From Leptobrachium leishanense (taxonomy: Eukaryota > Chordata > Amphibia > Anura > Megophryidae), in assembly GCA_009667805.1 (NCBI GenBank), contig CM019069.1, forward strand, positions 52,512,422 to 52,576,421: a stretch of DNA of 64,000 nt, in the 5' to 3' direction. The notes under the pieces were generated by a model. The model had not been told where the DNA came from and searched no databases. It was given only the letters and a program-made list of their open reading frames with translations. The position numbers and the translations under genes were made by a program. Positions 39,004 through 51,440 of the stretch are shown here, piece by piece. The number at the start of each line of letters is the position of its first letter. Position 1 is the stretch's first letter.

Positions 39004-39939
39004 ATAGCTATTTTAATGAACAAGAAGGATTGTAATTTTTTATTAGATTAATCACAAAAATATTCGGCCAACTAATAGTTTATGAAAATAATAGTTGCAG
39101 CCCTAATATAAAGGAATATGCTCGGCTTTCCACAGGCCAGAATAAGAGGCTCATAGTTTGCGCCTTTCTCTTGACGTTCCCAAAAATGATTGAAAAAGCT
39201 ACAATTTTTTTTTTCTCACATTTTATCATTCTAGTCTGAAATCTACTTTTAACTGTTAGGGCATCAGCGCATTAGCACAATTGGCTGTAAAATATTTCTT
39301 GCCCCTCTGGAATGCGTTGTTCTGATGTGTCACTTTGTGATAGTTTCCCATGTTAAATGCATTTGTAGAATATCAGAGTATTGACGGTGATTAGTAAGTG
39401 TTGTGGTTTATATAAGGATGTGATCACAGATCAATTAAATTGCAGGCTGATAAACACACCAAAAAAAGTTGAATGTAAAGTAGCAAGGGTTAATAGCAGT
39501 GATGTGAATACAAATGAAAACTCACAGCAGGAAGCCTGCTAATCCCATTTGTGACTGCTCTCTGTGCTGGCGTGTCCGCATCATGCTGACCCATGTAAGA
39601 AGAATGTAAACGGTTTACATACTAGTGTATATCAAGGGCCACACTGATAGCTTGTTTAGAAAGAAGGTCCAATTCGTCCCTTGTTACACATGTTAACACT
39701 GGTTTCCTTGTAATTACGGATGGAATTTTCCAGTTGCTTTTTATTTTTCTTTCGAGTGCAGATGTTAAGCCTGTTAGCCTATTGGCTTGCATTGTAACTT
39801 CACATACAGAAAATATTGAACATATGGGATGCAAACACTTAATCTCCCATTTTTTTCCCCCTTGATAATTGAACTTCAGAATACCAACACCTACTTCATA
39901 AATGAGCCTTTTTTCCTCTATCTCGGGGGAAAGTCTAGG

Positions 39940-40800
39940 GTTACCAAAGGATGGCCGGAGATGGATGGGTTAAATATTGATCGCCTGCCATTGCACCCCA
40001 CTCCTTCCAATTTTTACCCTTTTTTAGTATTTTTAATAACTCCTTTAAATCTAGGCTTGGATGTCCTCTGTGCTCTTACGCCTGTGATCTGGCCCTGGCC
40101 TCCTGTAAAGTGGAGCAGTCACGTGAGTGTCCAGCCAACCTAATGACTCTCAATGCCTAATCCATTGAGTTGTTGGTGGTAGCTGGATCACAATGTCCTG
40201 GAGCCTGAGCCCCCTGATCTGGGTGGGTGTAATCCTTCCCTTGGTGGGCTGATTCTGAAACTTCCCATGGAGGGGTAATATCCCTTTGATCACTCAATAT
40301 AAAATTTAGAGTTCCCTTTTTTGCTCTTTTTAAATAATTGGGCAGAGGCTGCTGACAACTTTCGCCCATTATTTTTTACAATTATTTATTTTGCTTGGAA
40401 TATTCTCCTGTGTGGTTGGGCATGAGCTAAAGACATTGAGTGAGTTCATGCATTTTTCCCATAGTGCTGTATGAAGAATCCTGTATATTACAGTGATCCA
40501 CCACAACATTAAAAGGCTACTCGATTGAAAGCCAAAATTCCTGTTTTTTTTTTTTTTTTTTGCCCATAAATAACTGGGCAGAGGCTGGTGATGGCCTCTG
40601 CCCCATTATTATTTTTTAATCCAACCCCCTCCCCACCCCTCTGCTCCCTCCACTGTCGACTTGCTTCCCCTGGCGCCGGCATCGCTGATTCTCTCCCGCC
40701 TCACTTCAAGTTGCCCTTTCTGCCACCACCAGCCCTGGGAATCTTTAAACTAGGTCTTATTTTCAGGATAGGTCTGATTTTCGGGGAAACAGGGGCAAGG
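39940..40800 (-). repeat. Composite repeat related to 52000-53190
   Basis: The stretch 40390-40515 is the reverse complement of 53030-53180, including TTGGGCAT, AGTTCATGCATTT and CCACAACATTAAAAGG. On either side lie MITE-derived blocks with CAGAGGC and CCCATTATT. The part 40690-40800 carries a separate repeat-like TCTTATTTTCAGGATAGGTC stretch. It is a degraded composite whose exact limits I cannot fix. Confidence 0.6.
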
Positions 40801-41053
40801 GGTGCATAGGCAAGCCGTCATTAGAAAATATAAACAAAGAAAACGTACATGTGAAATCTACCTTACGTTGGCAGTACTGATTTATGCCGGAGAGTGCTAA
40901 TTTCTGACCAGTGGAATATTGTCCTTCGGGGCTAACGGGTAGTGCTCCATCAGCAATCAAAGCTAGTATTTATTTATTCTATCCTAAACACCACCACCAC
41001 AAGGAAAAAATGACACCAACACATTTATTTTCTAAACTCCATTGCCTAATTAG

Positions 41054-41236
<183 letters not shown>

Positions 41237-43024
41237 TGATTTGTCTTCCTGCTCAACCGATGGCCACAGATAATTCTCTGTCTTGTTAGTGTGGCTGTGG
41301 TGGGGGAAGGTCAGAGAGCGTCAATCGGGGCTTTGTGTGTTGTGATGATGAGCTGCGGGATAGAATGTTGCTGTACGATCACCACACGAAAGATCGAACG
41401 AGCGTTTGATTCGTCCTCTAACATTTTATTTCCCAGGTATTCACCACCCAGCCATGTAGAATAAGATTGGCTGGGGAATTTAACCTCCATTAAAGTCACT
41501 GCGTTGATTGGCGTTGAAACGGAATGGCGTTCTCATAAAGGTTTCATGAAGGAAATTTTCAAATGAATAAAATCAAAGTTTGTCGAACATATTATAAATA
41601 AAGCACCATGGAGCGGTTGTTAATTTCAACGATTCGCTTTATTGGTTTAAAATTGAAGGGGGAAAAAAACACTCAAGAAAAAAAGACTTGCTCATATTTT
41701 ATATTTGTTTTTTTTGTTTTAAATCAACAAAGTAACGTTTTTAATATCCAAATGTCACGTTATCTTTAGTGCATCGAGCTGGAGTAAATGGTTTGCAATT
41801 TGCCTTTTAGAAACGCGTCCGCGGCTGTAAACGCGCCGTGGATTTTATTTAGAAACGAGAGGGAAAATAATTGACGGATGTGGTAAAAAGATGAAGAACA
41901 GACCTCTTAAGAGCCTCGGCGTCTTAGGAGAAAAAAAATAGACTTTAAAACTTTCTTGGTGGTGCGTTTCGAATGCGTCTTTACTATCGTTTTCTCTGCC
42001 TGGGATAATTGCAGAGCATATATCTTAACGCCGCAATGCTAACAAAAACAGAGTCTGACTTGTAAACCAAATTCTTCAGCACAAAAATGTCAAACATATA
42101 CGCTTTTTTCACTGTGGGTTGTCATCGGAAGTTTATTGGTCAGACTTAGTTGATTATCTCTACTTCTCGTCTCCTCCAACCCCAGGAAGGGATGTAAATC
42201 ATATTTTTACCCATATGCAATTACATGACTTTGGTATGCTTCTAATGTAAACCTGTTAGGCCTGCTCCCCATGCACATGCACGCAAATCCAAGTCCCTCT
42301 ATCCTCCCTGCTTTATACTGAACTCAAACCCTTCTTAAATTTATAGAAATCCCTGTCTTCTCCCTCTCTTGGATCTCAAACTGGAAAAATTTAATTTGAG
42401 CAGTGTTTTTAAAAAAATCTTTAGAAGTTGCTAAATTGTATTCCATCCTCTAATCGTATAAAAGTGACCTTTTTATATATTCCAGCTCTACACCTAATGG
42501 TTACATATACACAATATACTTTTATATACACCCGTAAAACTCACTCACCTTCATCTATTGGGTTTGTTATTGTACTCAGGACTGTATGAAGGAGTTTGTA
42601 GATGAATGGAACTTGTCAGAACCCATAAATGACAGATTCTGTTTATGAATTTAATATTGGCACCTGAGCCTCTTCTGGCTATAGATTATGGTAGTAGAGC
42701 AGCTGGGAGGGTCAGATTGTTAGAGATGGGTTGTAGCAGGTTTTCAAACTATTGTGCTTTCAGATTGGCTGGACAGTGACGGCATACGTGCATGATCCGA
42801 AGCCTGTCGATAAAGATCAAGCCACCATCAAACTCTGCGATGGTGCAGCTCGCCTATTGTAATGCACTTGCTTGGTTAGGATTTGGTTATTTAGAAAATG
42901 TAAAACCCTAATTCTGCGAATTTCGTATAATGTCTCCCCAGGGTGTGGGGAATTACTCGATTTGTCTGGCTTTTAAATAGCAAAGATTCACGGAAGTATA
43001 GCCAGAGCTGCAGGTTCTCGGAGT

Positions 43025-43138
43025 TGGTGGAGCGTGTCTGTTATGGTGGAGCGTGTCTGTTATGGTGGAGCGTTTCTGTTATGGTGGAGCGTTTCTGTTA
43101 TGGTGGAGCGTGTCTGTTATGGTGGAGCGTGTCTGTTA
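43025..43138. repeat. 19-bp tandem repeat, six units
   Basis: The unit TGGTGGAGCGTGTCTGTTA repeats six times with only a G/T change in some units. It is nearly perfect, so it is recent or kept homogeneous. The short open reading frame across it is incidental. Confidence 0.9.
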
Positions 43139-43464
43139 TGGTGTACCTGCTGGATTTGATTATTTCTAAAAAGAAAGTGAAACTCTAATTCTGACAAATA
43201 TATGTATACTGTTCTCTCGAGTTAGGGGAACTTGCAGAGTTCCCCCTCTCTTTTGTTGCTAAAGAACCAGGCAAGTACAGCTTACAGCAATAGCCAAATG
43301 GCACAAACTCTTCTCGATCTCAATCTTTTGTGAATAGTCCTCCCCAAATAAAGTTTTCTCTTCCGATTCCATGGGATACTATTTCTCTGGCATCAGCCTT
43401 AAGTGTACTGCACAGCAAGGGCCACAGGCATTTTGCGTGCTGAAATAGGTTTTTTATGATCTAA

Positions 43465-43887
43465 GGCTAGGGTCAGACGAACGCATTTTTCACGTCGTCC
43501 GTGAAAAAGTGCGTTAGAACGAATGGACGTATTTTTTCACGGAATACGCGATAGCGGTCATACGATGCACATTTTCGTCCGTGATTTTGTACGGATCATC
43601 AATAAAACACTTTTTGTGTCTGGACGTTATGTTGGCCGGGCATTAGCAGCGTCTGACGTCTCCTAATCACGCACACACGCCGCTAGCGGACGCAGCGCAC
43701 TCTGTACGTCAGTACTAGCGCTATCACGTTCTCGAAAAAATGCGTTTGTTTGCCGCTTGCGTTGCGCAGCCGCACTTTCGTGCGGCCGTACTTCGTATAT
43801 TGCCCATCATTGGATGTCATTTGCTGCTACGTCCGTGATAAAGTGCGGCTGCACGCGCATTCGCACTGCGTTCGTCTGACCCTAGCC
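43465..43887. mobile_element. GGCTAGGGTCAGAC-family MITE
   Basis: TAA precedes and TTA follows ends GGCTAGGGTCAGACGAACGC and GCGTTCGTCTGACCCTAGCC, perfect 20-base inverted repeats. The 423-bp body matches 35687-36111 and 49056-50054. It is one of the best preserved copies. Confidence 0.85.
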
Positions 43888-44023
43888 TTATCGAGGGATG
43901 CCAGGAGGAGTAAAATAATCCCAATCAAGCACAATTTGTCTTTAAAGCTATGGGCTACTTTTATTAAAAAAAAATAAAAAATTCCATGCTGCAAATATTA
44001 ATAAAAGGAAGCGTAAAATATTT

Positions 44024-44770
44024 TAGGGGTTGCTTAGAGAGCACCGAAATTTCAGCACTCTTTCGTTCAGTGCACATGATTTCAGTTTGCCAACCCTGCA
44101 TTGAATTCACTATTCACCGCAGGGCCCCGAAGTACGCCGTACAAGGAGTCGCCGAAGCCCGTTGCCAAACTGACCGCTGTAAACGACCGAACAGTCCGCA
44201 AATGATCTGCCGAACGCCGCAGAAAGAAGCTGATAAGCTGCTGGGGGGGTGGTTTTCTATGTTTTTAAAGGGCTTTTAAAACAATGGAAATGCATGTAAA
44301 TAATAAAGTCCTAAAAAAAACAAAAAACGCCGTTACAGAATTTTAAAAAAATTGTTAAAAGAAAGTAGAAATCCAAAATTTTGTCACAAATCCAGAAAAA
44401 TGACTTAATTTTTTTTAATAGGCTTTTTGATGAAACTGAAAAGCATAAACCGTTGAATAGCAAAGATAATAAGAACAGTAATATTTTTTTTTTTACATTG
44501 AATCCTATGGGATTCGCCTTTTTAATCTTGTCGAATTGAACCACTGAAAATTTGGGCATTTCGGTTCAGTGTGCGCCCTCTGAATAGATTAACCATTACT
44601 TCTCTACAGTACAATTTCACTGCCGCTGAAGGTTGTCAAATTGTGGGGAACTGCACCGTATTTGACTGGCAATTCACCAGTGTTTGGCGAATTGGCTGCT
44701 CTCTGCATAGCCGTACTGCCATGAAATTCACCATTCGGTGACAAATTCGGCTCTTACTGAATAACCATTT
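44024..44770. mobile_element. MITE related to 1062-1831
   Basis: The left end GGTTGCTTAGAGAGCACCGA and right end TCGGCTCTTACTGAATAACC are partly inverted repeats. Internal blocks (CTGCACCGTATTTGACTGGC against CTGCATCGTATTTCACCGTC, and the AATTCACCAGTGTTTGGCGA stretch) align with 1062-1831 in the same orientation. Confidence 0.65.
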
Positions 44771-44919
44771 TTGTGTTCTATCCTATATGTTGGTGTTCCT
44801 TCTCAAATAACCTTTAAGGGATTATGCACCAATTGGTGGAAAATTCAAATTGGAAGTTTTTTTTCCAGTAAAAATAGTTAAATTTGCAAATTCATAATCT
44901 TTAAGGTTCTAATATTTAA

Positions 44920-45125
44920 TATGAGGATAAATCTCCTTGATCCACAGAAAAATCTGACTCCATCTGGGGTCAAGAAGGAATTTCTTCCCAGTACGTTGCA
45001 TTTTGGGGGAAGTGCTTCAGACTGGGGTTTTTGCCTTTTGGGATCATCAACGTCATTGGCTGATTGTGTGAACTCGAAGGACGCACTTCTTTTTTCCAGC
45101 CTATGTAACTATAAATTGAAAATTC
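44920..45125 (+). mobile_element. L2/CR1-like LINE 3' UTR fragment
   Basis: The block TGATCCACAGAAAAATCTGA then CATCTGGGGTCAAGAAGGAA, followed by GACTGGGGTTTTTGCCTT and CCTATGTAACTATAA, resembles LINE 3' ends common in frogs and fish. Identification rests on my memory of such sequences; no coding part is present. Confidence 0.5.
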
Positions 45126-45902
45126 TTTCAAGCCACATTCCTTCAACTTGACAAATTTGCAGTTCTCCATGGAGAATTATTTTTGATGTGATGGTAGCTT
45201 GTGCTTACTAACCTCCCAGTTAACCTCTTGTCTTTTGTATCAAAAATACACCCATTCATAGAAACATGAAGCGTGCAGCCTTAAACATATGTCTTCCGTT
45301 AGCTCGCTGAGTGACAACAACTTGAGAGGGAAATGATGATGGTGTGTCCTGCTGATGGCTGCAGGGGGTATACAGTGAATACTGTGTGTGCGCCTTTTTA
45401 TACTTCAAACATCTATGTTTTACGAATATGTTTTAACAGCTGGAACTAAATGGCTCCAATAGTAGGCAATCTTTCATCAAGAGTAATGCGGTTAGCCAGC
45501 AAGCAGCCGCGCTGTGCCCCATTCTATGATCAAGAAAATTATTACATTTTTCATTCCAACATGAGCTATGAAAATGGAAACGTTTGTTTTGTTATCAACA
45601 ATAGTGTCAATGTTTCTATCGGAGGCATTTGGGCTGTCATCGAGGATCGAGAAGGACTCTCAACATGAGATTACACTGAAATAAATTGCATTTAAATAAA
45701 CTATCTTAAGTGCTACAAGAAATGTGCTAGGCTGCAGATTGTGTGTGGAAGTACACTTACTGGCCACTTTATTAGGTACACCTGTTTAATTGCTTGTTAA
45801 CATAAATTGGTAATCCGCCAATCACACGGCAGCAGCTCAATGCATTTGGGCATCGCGACGTGGTGAAGACGACTTGCTGAAGCTCAAACATAGCATCAGA
45901 AT

Positions 45903-47070
45903 GGGGAAGAAAGGGGATTTAAATGACCTTTGTACGTGGCATGGTTGTTGGTGCCAGACGAGCTGCTCTGAGTATTTCAAACACTGCTGATCTACTGGGA
46001 TTTTCATGCACAACCATCTCTAGGGTTTACAGAGAATGGTCCAAAAAAAGAGAGCATATCCAGTGAGCGGCAGTTGTGTGGACGAAAATGCCTTGTTGAT
46101 GGAGAATGTGCAGACTGGTTTGAGATGATAGAAAGGCAACAGCAACTCAAATAACCACTTGTTACAACCAAGGTATGCAGAATACCAACTCTGAACGCAC
46201 AACATGTCGAACCTTGAAGAAGATGGGCTACTGCAGCAGCAGACCACATCGGCTGCCACTCCTGGCAGATAAGAACAGGAAACTGATGCTACACTTCACA
46301 CAGGCTGGTCACCAAAATTGGACAATAGAAGATTGGAAAAACGTTGCCTGGTCTGATGAGTCAGATTCCGTTGCGAGATTCACATGGTAGGGTCAGAATT
46401 TGGCGTAAACATTAAAGCACGGATCCAACCTGTCTTTTATCAACATTTCAGGCAGGTGGTGTTGATGTAATGGTGTGGGTAATATTTTTTTGGGCACACT
46501 TTGGGCCCCTTGGTACCAATTGAGCTTTGTTTAAATGCCACAGCCTACATGAGTTTTGTTTCTGACCTGTTCATCCCTTTATGACCACAGTGTACCAATC
46601 TTCTGATGGCTTCTTCCAACAGGATAATGCTCCTTGTCGCAAAGCTCAAATCCTCTCAAACTGATTTCTTGAACTTGACAATGAGTTAACTGTACTCCCA
46701 TGGGCTCCAGTCACCAGATCTCAATCCAATAGAGCATCTTTGGGATATCACTGCTCTATAACCGTGGAGAGAGACTATGGAGACACAGGTTCGATCCCGG
46801 CTAGAGCACCTCTCCAGTAAGTGTCCTGGGGCAAGACACCTAACGGTACATACTCGCCGCCCAGGGCATACTTGAAAATGAGAGAAATCTCAATGTATCC
46901 TTCCTAGTAAAATACTTTCTCAAAAAAATAAATATGGAACAGGAGATTCGCATCAAGGATGTGCAGCCGACAAATCTGCAGTAACTGCGTGATGCGATCA
47001 TATCAATATGGGCCAAAACCTCTGAGGAATGTTTCCAACACCTTGTTGAATCTATGCCACAAAGAATTAA
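45903..47070 (+). pseudogene. Degraded Tc1 transposase
   Basis: It begins ATGGGGAAGAAAGGGG (MGKKGDLND), then shifts frame near 45930 and shifts back to read VVGARRAALSISNTADLLGF. Later blocks include RPHRLPLLADKNRKLMLHFT and NWTIEDWKNVAWSDESD, with the first catalytic Asp. The region around 46611-46640 still encodes the second Asp (QQDNAPC). Stops and shifts are frequent, and the third-acid region (IEHLW) is cut by a SINE at 46747. It cannot make a transposase. Confidence 0.85.
46747..46934 (+). mobile_element. tRNA-derived SINE in Tc1 transposase
   Basis: It has the B box GGTTCGATCCC near 46790, the CACCTCTCCAGTAAGTGTCC block, and the ACTTGAAAATGAGAGAAATC tail block, ending in an A-rich CAAAAAAATAAATA. 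It is inserted just after the codons for GHLWD-like residues of the Tc1 fossil (after CATCTTTGGGAT). Confidence 0.8.
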
Positions 47071-47159
47071 GGCCGTTCTGAAGACAAAAAGGGGGTCCCA
47101 ACTCTGTACCAGAGAGGTGTACCTAATAAAGTGGCCGGTGAGTGTAGGTATAACTATTT

Positions 47160-47480
47160 TCAGTTTTTTTGTTTTTTTCCTCTGTCCAACTCCTCCCTTG
47201 TCCGTATTCAGCCCAAATCACTCTCCTCTCTTCTGAGGTAGGCAGTCCCCTTTCCCCCTTCTTCGTTCCCCATTGGTCAACCCCAATTCCCTTCCTTATC
47301 CCTTCCCCACTCTCCCTCCTCATTTCCCCAGTATGCATCGCTATTCCCCTTACTCCCTTTCCTAGTAAGCCGTCCCATTCCCCCTGCTTTCTTCCCCAGT
47401 GGTCAGCCCAATTCCAGCCTCCTCCATTCTCCAGCTTGCATCCACATTCCCTTTTACTCCCTTACCTGCTTACCTGCTGA
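47160..47480 (+). repeat. Pyrimidine-rich tract
   Basis: About 320 bases of mainly C and T on the + strand, with degenerate repeats of a CAGCCC/CATTCCCC...CTCCCTTTCC type (units near 47215, 47270, 47345 and 47400 of about 60-70 bases). No coding meaning is seen. Confidence 0.65.
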
Positions 47481-49352
47481 TGTCAAGGCAAGCCTCTTTA
47501 GGTGGTAACCTAATGCCAATGCATAGCCACCTGCCATTTGTTTAGCTCGGATAAGATGGTGGCCTCATTTATAACCAGCACAAAACGACTCCCTTTTTGG
47601 GGCATAAAGAAAACATTGTCTTGAACAGCAACAACTATGTCATGACTGGAAAAAAATATTGACAGTCGTAAACACACACTCTCAATCCCGTTTTTCACTC
47701 CTGCCCCATTTCATACAAAGAGCATGCCAAAAAAAATCCATACCTGTGCATGGAATCCCAAACACCCACGCTAAATAAAATCCGTTTCTAGTATACTTTA
47801 ATGGCCATTGAAGCGTAAGCTCACTTGCCAAGGCAAACTTCTTTTAAAGCATTTCATGTAGCTGCTGATCTATATCTGAGGGATAATTTTGTATCGGATT
47901 GAAGAAGCAATATCTAAAGCGGTGTGCTGGTTGTTGCGGTAAGGAAATGGTTGTTTGTTTAAAAACACTTAAACTGTTTTTCAAATGCAAGAGGAACTTT
48001 ATGCCTACAACCTCTGCACTAATATTCATACAATAAGATGTGTGTTTTGAGCTCTTTACTTTGGAAATTAGGTCTTATTTCACTTATGTGAGACTTGATG
48101 CTGGTTTCCTAATAAAGTCATTGTTAAACTTGGAACAATCACCGTGGCATTTCTATTAATGAAAAAAAATTGAAAATGTGACCAAAGCAAGTGTTTTCTT
48201 CCATATTTGTGCTTTAATGTAAAGTGATTGCACATATAGCTGGAGAAAAAAAAATCTTTAGTCACAGTGATTTATTTTTTTTACTTAAGCCTTTTGTTAA
48301 TCTGTAACTCCCACTTGAAGATCCGCCAGTGTTTCAGCGTGGGGGCGGCGATAATGGATTTGCCAGACCTGTTTTTTGTCCAGGTTTCTTCTCTGGTGTT
48401 CTGATTTTGGAAATTTCACCAGTTGTTTTGTCAGTCTAAAAGTCTTGGAGCAATGAAGTGATTTATTATTTTTATTTTTTTTAACCCTGAGCTTGATCGG
48501 ATACTGGTGGTGGGTTTCGGCCAATATATATATTTATTTTTCTCGACCGATCACCTGATTTAAATTGAACTTACTTGGCTGCAGCCTTTTTACGTGAAAG
48601 TGTACGTAGCTAATTATCGCTAGCAAGCCTTAAAGGTTCTAGGGTGTGGTTTATTAAAGGGTTAATTTTTGATTCCCAAGTTAACGGATTCATTTTGAGG
48701 GTTTTCAGTGTGATTTCTATTTTCTCTTCACATTTTGCTGCCTTAAAACCTATTTATCAGCATCTTTCAGCACTTCATATCTTTTTTTTGGATATCGACA
48801 TACTGTTAAAGTGGAACTGAATATCTAAAGCAGAAATCTCCATTAAACTGTAGCCACGAAAGCAAATATTAGAGGTGAATTTTTATAGGGAATCAACATG
48901 TCAGTATGCTTATATTTGAGTCTTCCCGAACTGAAAAATGGCTTGTGGACCAAAAAGGTGCTAATTTTGGCTTTTTTTGACTAATTAAAGTCCCAGGTAT
49001 TTATTGTCTAGGCTAGTAACAGATGTTTCTACCATTTGGGCATTTATTCTTTTAAGGCTAAGGTCAAACGAACGCATTATTCGCAGCGACCGTCAAAAAG
49101 TGCGTCCGAACGCATGGACTTATTTTTTCACGGAATGCTCAAACGGTCAGACAACGCACATTTTTGTGCGTGATTTTTTCCGGATCGTCAATAAAACACT
49201 TTTTGTGTCTGGACGTTATCACGCACACACGCCGCTAGCGGACGCAGCGCACTCTGTACGTCAGTACTAGCGGTTCTGCGTTCTCGAAAAAATGCTTTCA
49301 TTTTCCACTTGCGTTGCGCGGCCGGACTTTCGTGCGGCCGTACTTAATATAT

Positions 49353-49847
49353 TAATAGTACGTATCTGGTGGCGCGATGGTAGTTGCTTTTGGGTATCTG
49401 GTGGTTCTCTTAATTCATTTTATCCATATGGATCACCTAAAAAGAAGCAAACAATGTAATAGTGCACAGTGTTTTATACAAAATTGATAAAAACATAGAA
49501 ACATAGAAAAATGTCGGCAGATAAGAACCTTTCGGCCCATCTAGTCTGCCCAATTACATGGATACTTTACCTGGATTTATCTTTTGTTTAGGATAGCCTT
49601 ATGCCTATCCCATGCCTGCTTAAATTCAAAAACTTTTATGCAATAGTTCCACTCACAATTCTAGAGCCCAGGCACTAGATTTGTGAGTGGAACTATTGCA
49701 TAACAGCTTTTACCAATTTTGTATAAAACACTCTGCACTATTACATTGTTTGCTTCTTTTTATGTGATCCATATGGATAAAATGAATTAAGAGAACCACC
49801 AGATATCCAAAAGCGACTACCATCGCGCCACCAGATACGTACTATTA
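49353..49847. mobile_element. Foldback element with LINE insert
   Basis: A left arm from TAATAGTACGTATCTGGTGG is mirrored by a right arm ending CCACCAGATACGTACTATTA. The arms continue inward through TGGATCACCTAAAAAGAAGC and TTTTATACAAAATTG to a tight stem TGCAATAGTTCCACTCACAA (49640-49659), mirrored by TTGTGAGTGGAACTATTGCA (49681-49700). The left arm is broken by a LINE fragment at about 49491-49632. Without it the arms are about 170 bases each. Confidence 0.85.
49491..49632 (-). mobile_element. LINE 3' tail fragment in foldback
   Basis: It contains CATAGAAACATAGAAA (the terminal repeat of the LINE 3' end on the minus strand), ATGTCGGCAGATAAGAACCT, and CTTATGCCTATCCCATGCCT. The last block links it to the LINE at 22690-23110. 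It is inserted in the left arm of the foldback at 49353-49847. Confidence 0.75.
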
Positions 49848-50707
49848 CCATATTGTTTTCTACACTGGTTTTGGGGAAACAACTGATTTTCTGGTTTGAC
49901 ATTAGTTAATTGGTGGCGGCACAAGTTTGGGCGCCGTCCATTTTCTTTTTTGTACTTGGTATATTGGCCGTCATTGCGCGTCATTTGCTGCTACTGCGGC
50001 TGTGATTAAGTGTGCCTAAACGCATGTTAAAAATGCGTTAGTCTGACCCCAGACTAAGACTTCAAAGAATAATATTTAATTTAAAATTGTATTATTATTT
50101 TTTTTAACTGTCAATTAGCACATTATTTGTAAATACATAAATTCTCCATTGTACAATGCTAAATACTTGTGTTTTTTTTTCCCTCATTCGGTATAAACCC
50201 TAATACTTCTAGGTAATTCTACACAGGGACGACTAGAAATAGAATAATGTTTTGTGCTCATAAGACCATCTGTATTATGTTATAAATCCATACTGGATCG
50301 TAAATCTTGTTTGATAAGAAAGCTGATGGTAGCACAATAGGAAATTTAAACTCGTATTCAGAAGTTGTGAAGTTTGGATTATAGGAGACCAGATCCTGTG
50401 CTTAAATTTAGACTGGCCTAGATAACCCCCTGACCTGCCCATAAAATAGTCTGGGAGGTTTATAGTGTTATTTTTTTGTTTTATTGCCTCTCCTAAAGAT
50501 ATGAGTAAAAAAAACCTCTTTCATTTCATAAAGGCAGGCCGTTTCAAACACTGCAAAGATAACGTTAGAGAAATCTAAATTCATTTGTGACTGAAAAGTT
50601 ACTCCTTATGTTCAGTCGGGTTATCTTGGTTTATGCATGAAAAGATTGAGTGCCTATTCCATATTATTAAACTTTGAACTATTTAGGGTTACGTGGAGTA
50701 ATATACA

Positions 50708-51440
<733 letters not shown>

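Larger units (their letters stand above)
36799..39105. mobile_element. hAT-type element with two nested insertions
   Basis: Exact 8-bp duplications ATATAAAG lie at 36791-36798 and 39106-39113. Ends GAGGGCTGAAACAACTAATC and AATAGTTGCAGCCCTA are inverted repeats of the common hAT TAGGGCTGCAAC type. Most of the 2307 bp is a solo LTR (37066-38044) and a MITE (38173-39003). The element's own sequence is only a few hundred bases, so it is itself a MITE. Confidence 0.85.
45754..47144 (+). mobile_element. Tc1-type transposon fossil with nested SINE
   Basis: TA at 45752-45753 and 47145-47146 flanks ends CACTTACTGGCCACTTTATT and AATAAAGTGGCCGGTGAGTG. Without the SINE (46747-46934) it is about 1.2 kb. 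The arms are short, unlike those of the Tc1 at 27830. Confidence 0.9.
49056..50054. mobile_element. GGCTAGGGTCAGAC-family MITE, interrupted
   Basis: TAA at 49053-49055 and 50055-50057 flanks ends GGCTAAGGTCAAACGAACGC and GCGTTAGTCTGACCCCAGAC. The body matches 43465-43887 (for example CGCCGCTAGCGGACGCAGCG), but a foldback at 49353-49847 splits it. It is the most degraded copy of its family. Confidence 0.75.

Noticed and set aside
42943..43188. Open frame repeating CYGGACLLWWSVSVMVE
   Set aside because: It is translation of a 19-bp tandem repeat.
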